Below are positions 16,676-26,305 of a stretch of 64,000 nt of DNA, piece by piece. Source of the DNA: CAWVSB01 sp036960375 (lineage in GTDB: Bacteria > Pseudomonadota > Gammaproteobacteria > Pseudomonadales > CAWVSB01); assembly GCA_036960375.1 (NCBI GenBank), contig JBALVY010000006.1, positions 62,001 to 126,000 of the forward strand. Direction: 5' to 3'. The position numbers and the translations under genes were made by a program. The notes beneath the pieces were generated by a model. It did not search any database and was not told the DNA's origin. It saw nothing but the letters and a program-made list of their open reading frames with translations. Within the stretch, counting starts at the first letter, position 1. Every line of letters starts with the position of its first letter.

Positions 16676-18118
16676 ATGTCAGCCAAGACCTTATATGACA
16701 AATTGTGGGACGCTCATTTGGTGAAACAACGTGAAGACGGAACCGCGTTGATTTACATAGATCGTCATATTATTCACGAAGTGACATCTGCGCAGGCTTT
16801 TGAAGGGCTGCGTATAGCCGGTCGGAAGCCATGGCGCATCGATATGAATATTGCCACTCCGGATCACAACGTACCATCTGACGTGGGTGAACGTGAAGCG
16901 GGCGTAGAGGGTATTCTCGACAAGGTCTCACGCTTGCAGGTTAAGACGCTAGACGATAACTGTGATGAGTACGGCATCACTGAATTTAAAATTAATGATG
17001 TGCGCCAGGGTATTGTGCATGTTATTGGGCCTGAATCCGGTGCTACCTTGCCTGGCATGACCGTGGTATGCGGTGATTCCCATACCGCGACCCACGGTGC
17101 GTTGGGCTCTATTGCGCACGGTATTGGTACGTCTGAGGTTGAGCATGTACTGGCAACACAATGTCTAATTCAGCAGAAAATGAAAAATATGTTGGTTACC
17201 ATCGATGGACAGCTGGGTATAGGTATTGAAGCGAAAGATATGGTGTTGGCTGTGATTGGGAAGATCGGCACGGCCGGCGGCAATGGCTGCGCCATTGAAT
17301 TTGGTGGTGAAGTGATACGCAATATGTCTATGGAAGGCCGCATGACGGTCTGCAATATGGCTATAGAGGCTGGGGCGAGAGTCGGCATGGTCGCTGTAGA
17401 TGACACCACGCTGGATTATGTCAAGGGCCGTACATACGCGCCAGTTGGTGAGGTGTGGGATGGGGCTGAGGCGTACTGGCGTACTTTGCGCAGCGATGAC
17501 GGTGCTGAGTTTGATGTGGTTGTTGAATTAAACGGTAGTGATATCAAGCCACAGGTTAGCTGGGGCACTTCACCCGAGATGGTATTGCCAGTAGACGGCA
17601 TAGTGCCTTCACCAGACGATTTCACCGATGCTAATAAGGTTTCAGCTACCGTACGCGCGCTGGAGTATATGGGTCTAACAGCCGGTCAGGCAATTACCGA
17701 TATTCAGTTAGACAGAGTATTCATTGGGTCGTGCACTAATTCCCGTATTGAAGACATGCGCGCTGCGGCTCAGATAGTTAAAGGCCGTAAGGTGGCTCCA
17801 ACTATCAAGCAGGCACTTGTGGTGCCAGGCTCTGGTCAGGTCAAGCTGCAAGCTGAGGCAGAAGGCCTGGATAAAATATTTGTCGAAGCGGGTCTTGAGT
17901 GGCGTAAACCCAGCTGCTCCATGTGTCTGGCGATGAATTCAGACAAGCTGGGTGAGGGTGAGCACTGTGCTTCTACCTCAAACCGAAATTTTGAAGGACG
18001 ACAAGGCCACGGTGGGCGTACTCATCTGGTCAGCCCGGCAATGGCGGCCGCTGCTGCTATCGCAGGTCATTTTGTTGATGTGCGTGATTTGCTGGACGCT
18101 CAAGGAGATTTACGATGA
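16676..18118 (+). CDS. leuC: 3-isopropylmalate dehydratase large subunit
   Basis: LeuC, 480 residues, isomerises 2-isopropylmalate to 3-isopropylmalate in leucine synthesis together with LeuD. The aconitase fold is shown by GDSHTATHGALG, and the [4Fe-4S] ligands by the cysteine in FIGSCTNSR and the pair in KPSCSMCLAMN. The C-terminal STSNRNFEGRQGHGGRTHL is the standard substrate loop. The start ATG has GGAGA upstream. The stop overlaps leuD by four bases. Confidence 0.98.
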   Translation: MSAKTLYDKLWDAHLVKQREDGTALIYIDRHIIHEVTSAQAFEGLRIAGRKPWRIDMNIATPDHNVPSDVGEREAGVEGILDKVSRLQVKTLDDNCDEYGITEFKINDVRQGIVHVIGPESGATLPGMTVVCGDSHTATHGALGSIAHGIGTSEVEHVLATQCLIQQKMKNMLVTIDGQLGIGIEAKDMVLAVIGKIGTAGGNGCAIEFGGEVIRNMSMEGRMTVCNMAIEAGARVGMVAVDDTTLDYVKGRTYAPVGEVWDGAEAYWRTLRSDDGAEFDVVVELNGSDIKPQVSWGTSPEMVLPVDGIVPSPDDFTDANKVSATVRALEYMGLTAGQAITDIQLDRVFIGSCTNSRIEDMRAAAQIVKGRKVAPTIKQALVVPGSGQVKLQAEAEGLDKIFVEAGLEWRKPSCSMCLAMNSDKLGEGEHCASTSNRNFEGRQGHGGRTHLVSPAMAAAAAIAGHFVDVRDLLDAQGDLR

Positions 18119-18762
18119 AAGCATTTACACAATTGTCAGGTGTCGTGGCACCGATGGATAGAGCCAATGTCGATACCGACTTGATTATCCCCAAGCAGTT
18201 TTTGAAATCGATACGACGTACCGGTTTTGGCCCCAATCTATTTGATAGTTTGCGTTACCTGGATGAAGGCCAGCCAGATTCTGACAATAGTGGTAGACCT
18301 CTGAACCCTGATTTTGTGCTTAACGAGGCTCGCTATCAAGGCGCAAAAATACTGTTGGCTCGAGATAACTTTGGTTGCGGCTCGAGTCGTGAGCATGCGC
18401 CATGGGCCTTGGAAGACTATGGTTTTGATGCAGTGATAGCGCCCAGCTATGCAGATATATTTTATAATAACTGCTTTAAAAATGGCCTGTTGCCGATCAT
18501 TTTAGACGCTGACATCGTGGATTCGCTGTTCAGTGCAGTAGCCGCTACTGAATCTTATGCACTGGCGATTGATTTGGAAACGCAAGAAATCAGTTTGCCC
18601 GATGGCAGCAAGATCGGTTTTGAGGTCGACTCATTTCGCAAGTACTGCCTGCTGAACGGCTTGGATGATATTGGTCTCACATTGAAAGACGAAGATGATA
18701 TTCGAGTATATGAACAGCAGCGTCAGAAAACCGCTCCCTGGCTTTTTAACGCGATTAAATAA
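18115..18762 (+). CDS. leuD: 3-isopropylmalate dehydratase small subunit
   Basis: LeuD, 215 residues, forms the swivelling domain partner of LeuC. It contains DTDLIIPKQFLKSI near the N-terminus and the conserved DNFGCGSSREHAPWAL loop. The ATG overlaps the leuC stop (ATGA), so translational coupling is likely. leuB follows after 10 bases. Confidence 0.98.
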   Translation: MKAFTQLSGVVAPMDRANVDTDLIIPKQFLKSIRRTGFGPNLFDSLRYLDEGQPDSDNSGRPLNPDFVLNEARYQGAKILLARDNFGCGSSREHAPWALEDYGFDAVIAPSYADIFYNNCFKNGLLPIILDADIVDSLFSAVAATESYALAIDLETQEISLPDGSKIGFEVDSFRKYCLLNGLDDIGLTLKDEDDIRVYEQQRQKTAPWLFNAIK

Positions 18763-18772
18763 GGTTTAATTT

Positions 18773-19858
18773 ATGTCTAGAAAGATTTTGCAAATTGGTG
18801 GCGACGGTATTGGCCCCGAGGTGATTGCCCAGACCCGTAAAGTGCTTGATGTACTAAACGAGTCTCTAGAGCTTGGCATGGAGTTTGATGAAGCCTTACT
18901 TGGCGGTGCAGCTTATGATGCGACTGGACTGCCAATGCCTGCCGAAACTCTGGCCAAGGCTAAAGCCTCAGATGCGATCTTGTTTGGCGCACTGGGCGGT
19001 CCTCAATATGACAATCTTGAGCGAGACCTGCGGCCGGAGAAGGGCCTGCTCAATTTTCGTTCATCGCTTGAGCTGTTTTGTAATCTACGCCCGGCGATCC
19101 TGTATCCACAGCTAGCTTCCGCTTCTTCGCTAAAGCCGGAGGTTGTTTCTGGTCTGGACATCTTGATCGTCAGGGAATTAACCGGAGGTATCTACTTTGG
19201 TGAACCACGGGGTATGCGGACTCTCGAAAATGGAGACAGAGAAGGTTTTAATACTTACAAATATAACGAGAGCGAAGTGCGCCGCATAGCACACCTGGCT
19301 TTTCAGTTTGCCACTAAGCGGGACAAACGTGTGTGCTCAGTCGATAAAGCCAATGTACTAGAGGCAACTGTTTTGTGGCGCGAAGTCATGGACGAAGTGG
19401 CTATAGAGTATCCCGATATCGAACTGAGTCACATGTATGTAGACAATGCCACTATGCAGCTTATTCGAGCACCCAAGCAGTTTGATGTGGTTGTGACAGG
19501 TAATTTGTTTGGCGATATCTTATCTGATGGTGCCGCTATGCTGACCGGTTCAATCGGTATGTTGCCATCGGCGGCGCTGGATAAAGACGGTCGTGGTATG
19601 TACGAACCCTGTCATGGTTCGGCTCCCGATATAGCCGGCCAGGATAAAGCCAACCCATTGGCAACTATTTTGTCGGCGGCGATGATGTTGCGTTATTCGC
19701 TTGATGCACCCAATGCGGCCGATTTAATAGAAGCTGCGGTAGGAGATGTACTGGATCTGGGCTTGCGTACTGGAGACATCGTTACCGAAGGCTGTGAAGT
19801 TGTCGGTACCCGGGCAATGGGCGATGCGGTTGTCGCAGCAGTTCAAGCGCGGCTGTAG
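18773..19858 (+). CDS. leuB: 3-isopropylmalate dehydrogenase
   Basis: LeuB, 361 residues, catalyses NAD-dependent oxidation and decarboxylation of 3-isopropylmalate. GDGIGPEV lies at the N-terminus, LRPEKGLLNFRSSLELFCNLRP includes the substrate-binding arginines, and NLFGDILSDGAAMLTGSIGM is the metal and cofactor signature. The length is usual. It is the third gene of leuCDB, followed by a weak hairpin and then asd. Confidence 0.98.
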   Translation: MSRKILQIGGDGIGPEVIAQTRKVLDVLNESLELGMEFDEALLGGAAYDATGLPMPAETLAKAKASDAILFGALGGPQYDNLERDLRPEKGLLNFRSSLELFCNLRPAILYPQLASASSLKPEVVSGLDILIVRELTGGIYFGEPRGMRTLENGDREGFNTYKYNESEVRRIAHLAFQFATKRDKRVCSVDKANVLEATVLWREVMDEVAIEYPDIELSHMYVDNATMQLIRAPKQFDVVVTGNLFGDILSDGAAMLTGSIGMLPSAALDKDGRGMYEPCHGSAPDIAGQDKANPLATILSAAMMLRYSLDAPNAADLIEAAVGDVLDLGLRTGDIVTEGCEVVGTRAMGDAVVAAVQARL

Positions 19859-19865
19859 TTAAAAG

Positions 19866-19891
19866 CTAGCACGGGCCTTAAAGCCCGCTAG
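19866..19891 (+). terminator. weak hairpin between leuB and asd
   Basis: CTAG and CGGGC arms pair with GCCCG and CTAG across a bulge; the loop is cttaaa. There is no T-tract, so attenuation or processing is as likely as termination. Confidence 0.3.
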
Positions 19892-19911
19892 TGTGATGCA
19901 ATAGAGGAAAG

Positions 19912-21018
19912 ATGATGCGAACTGGATTTGTAGGCTGGCGGGGCATGGTAGGCTCCGTTCTAATGGAGCGGATGCTGGCAGAGGGCGATTTTTCCCATCT
20001 TGAACCGGTATTTTTTACCACTTCAAACGTTGGCGGTCAGGGACCCGATGTCGGAAAAAGCATACCGCCACTGGCCGATGCATATGATCTTGAGCAGTTG
20101 AGACAATTGGAAGTGATTGTGTCATGTCAGGGCGGAGATTATACCCAAGCGGTCTATGGCGATCTTCGACGCTCTGGATGGCAGGGTTACTGGATAGATG
20201 CAGCGTCCAGTTTAAGGATGATGGATGATTCCGTCATCGTCCTGGATCCGGTTAATCGATCGGTGATTGACCAAGCGCTGGCTAATGGTGTGAAAGACTT
20301 TGTTGGCGGCAACTGTACCGTCAGTTTGATGTTAATGGCCATAGGCGGCCTGTTTAATGCCGGTCTGGTGGAGTGGGTTTCGGCCATGACTTATCAGGCG
20401 GCTAGCGGTGCTGGTGCGCAAAATATGCGCGAGTTACTCTCACAGATGGGCGCGCTAGCTGATTGTGTCGCGCCAGAATTGGCTAATGCCTCAGCTCCGA
20501 TATTGGGTATTGATAGTAAAGTAGCGGCAGCTATGCGTTCAGCGGAGTTTCCCGCGGCTAATTTTGGTGCACCCTTGGCGGGCAGCTTATTACCGTGGAT
20601 CGATACAGAGCTGGATAATGGTCAAAGTCGAGAGGAATGGAAGGCTCAGGCAGAAACCAACAAGATTCTAGGCCTTGATCAGGTACTACCGGTTGATGGT
20701 CTTTGTGTACGTATTGGTGCAATGCGTTGTCACAGCCAGGCTTTAACGATCAAGCTGAACAAAGATGTGCCGATGGACGAGCTAGAACAGATCATTGGCA
20801 GCGCTAATGATTGGGTTAATGTAGTGCCAAATCACCGTGAAGACACTCTGGCGCGATTAACACCCACCGCAGTCACCGGCTCATTGGATATTCCAGTCGG
20901 CCGCTTACGTAAAATGAACCTGGGTTCAGGTTTTCTATCGGCGTTTACAGTGGGCGATCAATTATTATGGGGGGCCGCGGAGCCTCTACGTAGGATGTTG
21001 AATATACTCCAGCAATAG
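19912..21018 (+). CDS. asd: aspartate-semialdehyde dehydrogenase
   Basis: A 368-residue enzyme that reduces aspartyl phosphate to aspartate semialdehyde for lysine, methionine, threonine and diaminopimelate. GFVGWRGMVGSVLMERM is the N-terminal NADP-binding motif of the gammaproteobacterial Asd class, and the catalytic cysteine is in GGNCTVSLML. Two ATGs stand in tandem at 19912 and 19915 with AGAGGAAAG just upstream. The leuB-asd-fimV order is the common one in pseudomonads. Confidence 0.97.
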   Translation: MMRTGFVGWRGMVGSVLMERMLAEGDFSHLEPVFFTTSNVGGQGPDVGKSIPPLADAYDLEQLRQLEVIVSCQGGDYTQAVYGDLRRSGWQGYWIDAASSLRMMDDSVIVLDPVNRSVIDQALANGVKDFVGGNCTVSLMLMAIGGLFNAGLVEWVSAMTYQAASGAGAQNMRELLSQMGALADCVAPELANASAPILGIDSKVAAAMRSAEFPAANFGAPLAGSLLPWIDTELDNGQSREEWKAQAETNKILGLDQVLPVDGLCVRIGAMRCHSQALTIKLNKDVPMDELEQIIGSANDWVNVVPNHREDTLARLTPTAVTGSLDIPVGRLRKMNLGSGFLSAFTVGDQLLWGAAEPLRRMLNILQQ

Positions 21019-21035
21019 AGGCTTTTTCGCCTTTG

Positions 21036-21066
21036 GGCGCACTGTCAGCCCTGGCTACTGTGCGCC
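21036..21066 (+). terminator. possible terminator after asd
   Basis: GGCGCAC pairs with GTGCGCC around an 17-nt interior containing AGCC/GGCT, 18 bases beyond the asd stop. A run of T is lacking. Confidence 0.35.
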
Positions 21067-21232
21067 AGTTCCATATTTTAGTCCCCAAAACCCTCTGTAT
21101 TGAAATCCTGATTGATAAATCTGGTGTAATAATCAATACTTAGCGCACAAATGGAATAAATTCCTCTAGATGGAGGTGTTGTTTTATTCTGTACGGCAAT
21201 AACTATAAACGAGCGGTATGGGGATGTAAGCG

Positions 21233-23494
21233 ATGAAGATTGGCAAGCTGGCTATGGCAGTCATGGTAGGCCACCTGATAGGGACAAACACTGCTCTAGC
21301 TCTTGGGCTAGGCGACATTAAACTGGAATCGGCTTTAAATGAGCCATTGAGCGCGGATATAACCTTGCTTAACGCACGTGGCGTGAGTCAGGAAGATATC
21401 CGTGTCAAACTGGCCTCGCCGGAAGACTTTGACCGGGCCAAGGTTGAAAAACTCCTGTTTATGTCCGGTTTTAAGTTTCGAGTCAAGATAGATGAGAATG
21501 GTGTTGCCAGGGTTATCATCACCTCAAAGAATATAGTTCGAGAGCCCTACCTAAATTTCTTGATTGAGGCGCAATGGCCTTCTGGTCGTGTTCTGCGTGA
21601 ATATACGGTATTACTTGATCTGCCTGTTTTTTCTGAGGTAAAACAAGCGCCTGTGCCGGTCTCCAGTAAGCAGCAAACCTCTCCTGCGCCGCAAAAGGTT
21701 CAAACTAGCGCTCAAACTGCCCAGTATAACAACGCGGGTGGCAGTTGGCGTACTCAAACAAACGAGACCTTATGGGGCATAGCGCGCAAGAATCGTCCTT
21801 CCGCTGATACCACGGTTAACCAAACCATGCTGGCCATTCAGGATTTGAACCCTGATGCTTTCGTTCGCGGCAATATTAACTCGTTAAAAGCAGGCTCTAT
21901 TTTACGTTTGCCAACGCAAGAACAAGCGCAGGCGTTTTCACGTAGTCAGGCAACCGATCAGGTACGACAGCAAAATCGTGCCTGGAGCTCAGGCGAGGCA
22001 AGTGCAGTTCCGCGGCAATCTGTCAGTGGTGCCAGTCAAGATGATGCCTCTACTGAACAGTCTGGCGGACGCTTGACCCTGGCTGGAGCACAGGCCGAGA
22101 CTGAGTCCAGTTCAATGGACTCCTCATCTGGCGCAGCTGTGGGGAATCGTGACGAGACGACGACAGGCTCTCGTCTATTGGCCGCCAAAGCTGAACAGTT
22201 AGACCAGTCCCGATTAGAAAATAAAGAAATGCGTGATCAAATGGCTCAGATGGAAGAGCAGTTGAGTACTCTTCAGCAATTATTGGAAGTCCGCGAGCAA
22301 CAGCTGTCTACGCTGGAGCAACAGGCCGTACTGGCGAATCAGGCGAATGATGTTGCAGGCAGTTCAGCGACTCAAGATATGACCAAAATGGCGTCAGTCG
22401 ATCTCGCAGATGATACCGCGGCTAGCTCAGATACCCGCGCTGAATCGACTGTTGATGTTGATGCAGCCGCTAAAGCAGATGCCCTGAAAAAGAAAAAAGC
22501 GACTGAGGCTAAAAAGAAGGCAAGAGCTCTAGCGCAGGCGCAGGCCAAAGAAAACGAAGGCTTTATGGCTTGGGTCAGTAACAACCTCAGTCTGGTCGGT
22601 GGCGGTTTATTGGCTCTGCTGGTTCTTATTTTTGGCGTATTGTGGACGCGCAGAAATAAAGAAGAGGATGATGAAGAACTTGAGGCCATCGCTCCGGCGG
22701 TTGCCGTAAAAGCAACAAAGGATGTAGAGAGCAAGTTGGATCGTGATGCTGCATTGCTGACAGAAGCTGATGCGAGTATCCATAACGGCCATTTCCAAGA
22801 GGCTATTATTCCATTGGAGGACGCACTTGAAGAATCGCCACATCGTGGTGATATCCGTCTCAAATTACTCGAAGCGCATGCAGGTGCAGACGGCCGTGAA
22901 TCATTTAGGCATCAATATATGATGCTGCGCGCTATTGGTAGTCCGGCAGAACTTGCTGCTGCTGAACAACTTCTCACTGGGGCTCCCAGTGGTGGTGCGG
23001 GCTGGTTAGATGATCTCGATGCCGAACAGGTTGATCACGCAGAAGGTATGCCATTCGAGCAAGATGATGATTTCTTCGATGATGATATGTCCGAGCTCGA
23101 TGCTGCCCTGGATGATACTAACGAAGATGATACCGATGACGAGCTTGAAGCGGAAGACGACATCAGCCTGGATTGGGATGCTGACGAAGAGCTTTCAGAT
23201 GACGACCTTAGTCTTGATTTAGACGATAGCAACGAATTGGACACCGATTTCGACGATATCGAAATGGGCGAAGATGAGCTAGGTGACATTTTCGGTGACG
23301 ACAATGGTGACGATGAAGACACTGATTTAGATGACGGTGAAGAACTTGATGGCGTAGCGACTAAAATTGAACTAGCGCAGGCCTATATTGACATGGGTGA
23401 CGGCGACGGCGCAAAAGATGTCTTACAAGAAGTTCTTGATGAAGGCAACGAAGAGCAAAAAGCTCAAGCTCAGGATATCCTTAGCTCTCTCTAA
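21233..23494 (+). CDS. fimV: FimV/HubP polar landmark protein
   Basis: A 753-residue inner-membrane protein that organises type IV pili, twitching and pole assembly in relatives. It has a signal peptide, a periplasmic FimV N-terminal domain (LGLGDIKLESALNEPLSADI), a LysM peptidoglycan-binding segment around residues 175-225 (ETLWGIARKNRPS), a Q/E-rich coiled coil around 315-370, a transmembrane helix around 447-470, and a cytoplasmic part with a very Asp/Glu-rich stretch (about 610-710). It ends in the conserved FimV C-terminal TPR-like domain (ELAQAYIDMGDGDGAKDVLQEVL). Length is on the short side for Pseudomonas FimV. GGGGAT precedes the start. Confidence 0.95.
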   Translation: MKIGKLAMAVMVGHLIGTNTALALGLGDIKLESALNEPLSADITLLNARGVSQEDIRVKLASPEDFDRAKVEKLLFMSGFKFRVKIDENGVARVIITSKNIVREPYLNFLIEAQWPSGRVLREYTVLLDLPVFSEVKQAPVPVSSKQQTSPAPQKVQTSAQTAQYNNAGGSWRTQTNETLWGIARKNRPSADTTVNQTMLAIQDLNPDAFVRGNINSLKAGSILRLPTQEQAQAFSRSQATDQVRQQNRAWSSGEASAVPRQSVSGASQDDASTEQSGGRLTLAGAQAETESSSMDSSSGAAVGNRDETTTGSRLLAAKAEQLDQSRLENKEMRDQMAQMEEQLSTLQQLLEVREQQLSTLEQQAVLANQANDVAGSSATQDMTKMASVDLADDTAASSDTRAESTVDVDAAAKADALKKKKATEAKKKARALAQAQAKENEGFMAWVSNNLSLVGGGLLALLVLIFGVLWTRRNKEEDDEELEAIAPAVAVKATKDVESKLDRDAALLTEADASIHNGHFQEAIIPLEDALEESPHRGDIRLKLLEAHAGADGRESFRHQYMMLRAIGSPAELAAAEQLLTGAPSGGAGWLDDLDAEQVDHAEGMPFEQDDDFFDDDMSELDAALDDTNEDDTDDELEAEDDISLDWDADEELSDDDLSLDLDDSNELDTDFDDIEMGEDELGDIFGDDNGDDEDTDLDDGEELDGVATKIELAQAYIDMGDGDGAKDVLQEVLDEGNEEQKAQAQDILSSL

Positions 23495-23512
23495 AGTACA
23501 AATAGATAATCT

Positions 23513-24334
23513 ATGAGTAATACCGATGACGGTTTGCGCCGTATTGCCCTGGGAGTAGAGTACCAGGGCAGTCACTATCATGGTTGGCAGCTGCAATCCA
23601 AACCTGAAATGGTCACCGTACAGGGCGAACTTGAAAAAGCCTTGGCCTGTGTGGCGAACCAACATATTCGTGTTTCATGTGCTGGTCGCACCGACGCTGG
23701 AGTACATGCTACCGCACAGGTTGTGCACTTTGATACCAGTGTGGTGAGGCCTAACAAGGCCTGGATATATGGAAGCAATAATCTCCTGCCTGATGATATC
23801 GCCGTGCGCTGGGCTCAATCAGTAGACACGGATTTTCACGCAAGATTCAGTGCTACAGGTCGTCGCTATAGATACATCATATATAATTCGCCGGTACGCA
23901 CTGGCATTCTAAGGCAGGGGCTAACCTGGCAACCACTGCCACTGGATGCTGACTTGATGCATACCGAGGCCCAGTCGCTTGCGGGTAGACACGATTTCTC
24001 TTCCTTCCGCGCTTCCCGCTGTCAGGCAAATAGCCCTGTGAGGGAGGTATATTCTATTAGTGTGGTTCGCCATAGAGATCTGGTGATCATCGATATTCAC
24101 GCCAATGCATTTTTACACCATATGGTGAGGAATATTGCCGGTGTTCTAATGGGTATTGGCAGCGGACGCCGGGAGCCCGGTTGGACCCAAGAGGTTTTAC
24201 TGGCGAAAGACCGAAAATTGGCAGATGTCACAGCTCAACCTAATGGCTTGTATTTGATCGGTGTGGATTATCCGGATAAGTGGAATTTACCCCCTGTACC
24301 ACTGGGGCCGGTGTTTCTCCAGGCAGTCGATTAA
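23513..24334 (+). CDS. truA: tRNA pseudouridine(38-40) synthase
   Basis: TruA, 273 residues, modifies U38-U40 in tRNA anticodon stems. The catalytic aspartate is in AGRTDAGVHA, and GVEYQGSHYHGWQ is the N-terminal signature. FSSFRASRCQANSPVR and NAFLHHMVRNIAG are the usual C-terminal motifs. It starts 18 bases after fimV without an obvious Shine-Dalgarno. Confidence 0.97.
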   Translation: MSNTDDGLRRIALGVEYQGSHYHGWQLQSKPEMVTVQGELEKALACVANQHIRVSCAGRTDAGVHATAQVVHFDTSVVRPNKAWIYGSNNLLPDDIAVRWAQSVDTDFHARFSATGRRYRYIIYNSPVRTGILRQGLTWQPLPLDADLMHTEAQSLAGRHDFSSFRASRCQANSPVREVYSISVVRHRDLVIIDIHANAFLHHMVRNIAGVLMGIGSGRREPGWTQEVLLAKDRKLADVTAQPNGLYLIGVDYPDKWNLPPVPLGPVFLQAVD

Positions 24335-24430
24335 TTGCTTCAGAAGCTCGGTATTTAGCTGAATTTAAAAGCACTAGACAGTGATTTCTGCTAATATTCC
24401 GTACGTTTTTTTAATTCATTGTGATCTGTA

Positions 24431-25051
24431 GTGACCCGTACTCGCGTAAAAATATGTGGTATTACCCAGCCTGAAGACGCACTGGCAGCAGTGTCTGCAG
24501 GTGTCGATGCTATTGGCCTTGTTTTTTATGCAAATAGCCCCAGATATATCCAACTAGACATGGCTCTGGAAATATGTCGGATAATACCGCCGCTGGTGAC
24601 TACAGTGGGTTTGTTTGTAGACCATAGCAAGGATGAAGTTGAGCGAGTAATAGAGCGAATTCCATTAGATCTATTACAGTTTCACGGAAACGAAGACGAC
24701 GCTTTCTGCGCAAGTTTTAATCGCCCCTATATCAAGGCCTTACGGGTCAGAGACAAAGACAGCCTGGAGCGCGATTTAGCACTTTATCCGGCTGCACAGG
24801 GTTTTCTTCTCGATACCTATGTGAAAGGTATTGCCGGAGGTACGGGTGAGCGTTTTGACTGGCAGTTAATTCCCGAGTCAGTGCGCAGTACAATAATTTT
24901 GGCCGGAGGATTGGGCCCCGATAACGTATCGGACGCTATTTCGGCAGTCACCCCATATGCTGTAGATGTGAGTGGTGGTGTAGAAGCGAGCCCTGGCATA
25001 AAAAGCCATCGGTTAATTGAAGAATTTATGGCGGCAGTAGGCCGCCGGTGA
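24431..25051 (+). CDS. trpF: phosphoribosylanthranilate isomerase
   Basis: TrpF, 206 residues, catalyses the Amadori rearrangement in tryptophan synthesis. RVKICGITQPEDA contains the catalytic cysteine, GLVFYANSPRYI and LQFHGNED are family motifs, and DVSGGVEASPGIK binds phosphate. The start is GTG. trpB follows after 7 bases. No trp leader peptide or attenuator was seen in the 96 bases upstream. Confidence 0.97.
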   Translation: MTRTRVKICGITQPEDALAAVSAGVDAIGLVFYANSPRYIQLDMALEICRIIPPLVTTVGLFVDHSKDEVERVIERIPLDLLQFHGNEDDAFCASFNRPYIKALRVRDKDSLERDLALYPAAQGFLLDTYVKGIAGGTGERFDWQLIPESVRSTIILAGGLGPDNVSDAISAVTPYAVDVSGGVEASPGIKSHRLIEEFMAAVGRR

Positions 25052-25058
25052 AGAGAGT

Positions 25059-26270
25059 ATGAGTGAAAACATGACGCAGCAACTACCGGATCAAAATGGT
25101 CATTTTGGAATGTACGGCGGACAATTCGTTTCCGAGACGCTAATGCATGCGCTCGAGGAGCTTACGTCTAATTATGACATGCTTAAAAATGATGCGGATT
25201 TCCAGAAAGAATTCGACAAGGATCTTGCTCACTATGTGGGACGCCCGTCTCCATTATATCTGGCAGAAAGGCTGACAGCAGAGCTCGGTGGCGCGCAGGT
25301 ATATTTAAAACGCGAGGATCTTAATCATACCGGCGCGCATAAAATAAACAACTGCATTGGTCAGGCTTTACTTGCCAAGTATTCCGGTAAAAAACGTATT
25401 ATTGCCGAAACGGGAGCGGGGCAACATGGGGTAGCGACAGCAACAATTGCTGCGCGAATGGGTCTGGAGTGTCAGGTGTTTATGGGTGCCGAAGATGTCG
25501 AGCGGCAGGCTCTCAACGTTTACCGTATGAAATTGCTTGGCGCAGAAGTGATACCGGTAAGCTCTGGTACACGCACCTTAAAAGATGCTATGAATGAAGC
25601 TATGCGCGATTGGGTTACCAACGTCGATGATACATTTTATATCATTGGCACTGTCGCTGGTCCTCACCCATACCCCATGCTTGTGCGAGACTTTCAGTCG
25701 GTGATCGGTCGCGAGGCCAGGCAGCAATGTCTCGATCAGGCTGGTCGTCTTCCCGATGCACTGGTTGCCTGCGTTGGTGGCGGTTCAAACGCTATTGGCC
25801 TTTTCCATCCGTTTATTGAAGACACCGCTGTAAAGATGGTTGGTGTAGAAGCCGGTGGTGATGGTATCTCTACAGGACGTCACGCGGCGCCCCTATGTGT
25901 TGGGCGGCCGGGCATACTGCACGGCACACGTAGTTATCTAATGAATGACGAAAACGGGCAGATAAGTCACACACATTCCGTATCTGCAGGCCTCGATTAC
26001 CCCGGTGTTGGGCCCGAACATTCCTGGCTGAAAGACACCGGACGAGCGCAGTATGTGTCTGTGACTGATACCGAAGCACTGGCGGCTTTTCGCCGACTTA
26101 ATTTGGTAGAAGGCATAATGCCAGCGCTTGAATCCAGTCACGCAGTCGCTCATGCGATCAAAATGGCACCTGAAATGGATAACGATCAAATATTGATTGT
26201 TAATCTGTCCGGCCGTGGCGATAAAGATATTAATACCATAGCCAAAATTGATGGCATTTCAATCAGCTAG
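25059..26270 (+). CDS. trpB: tryptophan synthase beta chain
   Basis: TrpB, 403 residues, joins indole and serine using PLP. HTGAHKINNCIGQ carries the PLP lysine, and CVGGGSNAIGLFHPF binds the cofactor phosphate. YGGQFVSETLM and RPSPLYLAERL lie near the N-terminus. The length is typical of TrpB1. It sits in trpF-trpB-trpA. Confidence 0.98.
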   Translation: MSENMTQQLPDQNGHFGMYGGQFVSETLMHALEELTSNYDMLKNDADFQKEFDKDLAHYVGRPSPLYLAERLTAELGGAQVYLKREDLNHTGAHKINNCIGQALLAKYSGKKRIIAETGAGQHGVATATIAARMGLECQVFMGAEDVERQALNVYRMKLLGAEVIPVSSGTRTLKDAMNEAMRDWVTNVDDTFYIIGTVAGPHPYPMLVRDFQSVIGREARQQCLDQAGRLPDALVACVGGGSNAIGLFHPFIEDTAVKMVGVEAGGDGISTGRHAAPLCVGRPGILHGTRSYLMNDENGQISHTHSVSAGLDYPGVGPEHSWLKDTGRAQYVSVTDTEALAAFRRLNLVEGIMPALESSHAVAHAIKMAPEMDNDQILIVNLSGRGDKDINTIAKIDGISIS

Positions 26271-26305
26271 TTTGAACAAATAAACATTGTAGAGAGGGAA
26301 GGGCC

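Noticed and set aside
22372..22863. 163-residue minus-strand ORF opposite fimV
   Set aside because: Ser/Ala/Phe-rich low-complexity shadow of the acidic and Lys-rich FimV coding sequence, with no start signal.
23035..23340. Asp/Glu-codon-rich repetitive DNA that could look like a tandem repeat
   Set aside because: It is the acidic cytoplasmic stretch of FimV, normal for the family, without a regular repeat unit.
24335..24430. Possible trp leader peptide and attenuator before trpF
   Set aside because: No Trp-codon-bearing short ORF or antiterminator/terminator pair could be read in this gap.
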